From Bacillota bacterium (GTDB taxonomy: Bacteria > Bacillota > Clostridia > Tissierellales > Sporanaerobacteraceae): a stretch of 6,405 nucleotides of DNA. Below, piece after piece: positions 6,397-6,405 of this stretch. The stretch spans positions 1-6,405 of the forward strand of contig JAKPAR010000209.1 of NCBI GenBank assembly GCA_029779375.1, written 5' to 3'. Position 1 is the first letter of the stretch. Every line of letters starts with the position of its first letter. A program made the translations under genes and the position numbers. A model generated the notes under the pieces. The model had not been told where the DNA came from. It saw only the letters and a list, made by a program, of their open reading frames with translations, and made no database searches.

Positions 6397-6405
6397 ATAT
6401 ATATA

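Overview
The window is AT-rich, with strong GGAGG-type ribosome binding sites, A/T-flanked intrinsic terminators and a consensus SigA-type promoter. Together with the protein families this points to a low-GC Gram-positive bacterium, most likely a Clostridia or Tissierellia lineage. I cannot name the genus from sequence alone. All genes are on the + strand. No RNA genes, insertion sequences, CRISPR arrays or attachment sites are visible.

Region 1 (1-1285) holds the 3' part of a sodium:neurotransmitter symporter (NSS, LeuT-fold) gene. It is cut by the window edge inside what should be transmembrane helix 2, and ends in a strong symmetrical hairpin terminator. It looks like a separate transcription unit.

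Region 2 (1286-6346) is a compact, self-contained operon of three genes. It starts with a promoter (TTGACT, 17 bp, TATAAT) that carries two near-identical 13-bp inverted-repeat operators, one over the -35 and one just after the expected transcription start. The genes are a TetR-family regulator (195 aa), an RND/MMPL-family membrane transporter with two internally duplicated halves (702 aa), and a secreted 727-aa protein. The last has a signal peptide, a beta-rich N-terminal domain, about 375 residues of Leu/Gly heptad repeats of the YhgE/Pip type, and a short basic aromatic C-terminal tail. Genes 1 and 2 are 11 bp apart; genes 2 and 3 overlap by 14 bp. A stem-loop terminator closes the unit.

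The simplest reading is an inducible envelope export system. The TetR protein represses its own operon until it senses a ligand, the MMPL pump moves a lipid or hydrophobic compound out of the membrane, and the long secreted coiled-coil protein works with the pump outside the cell. The substrate is unknown, and the pump-partner relation is inferred from operon structure. The last 59 bp hold a small inverted repeat, a weak possible promoter and an AT run at the window edge.
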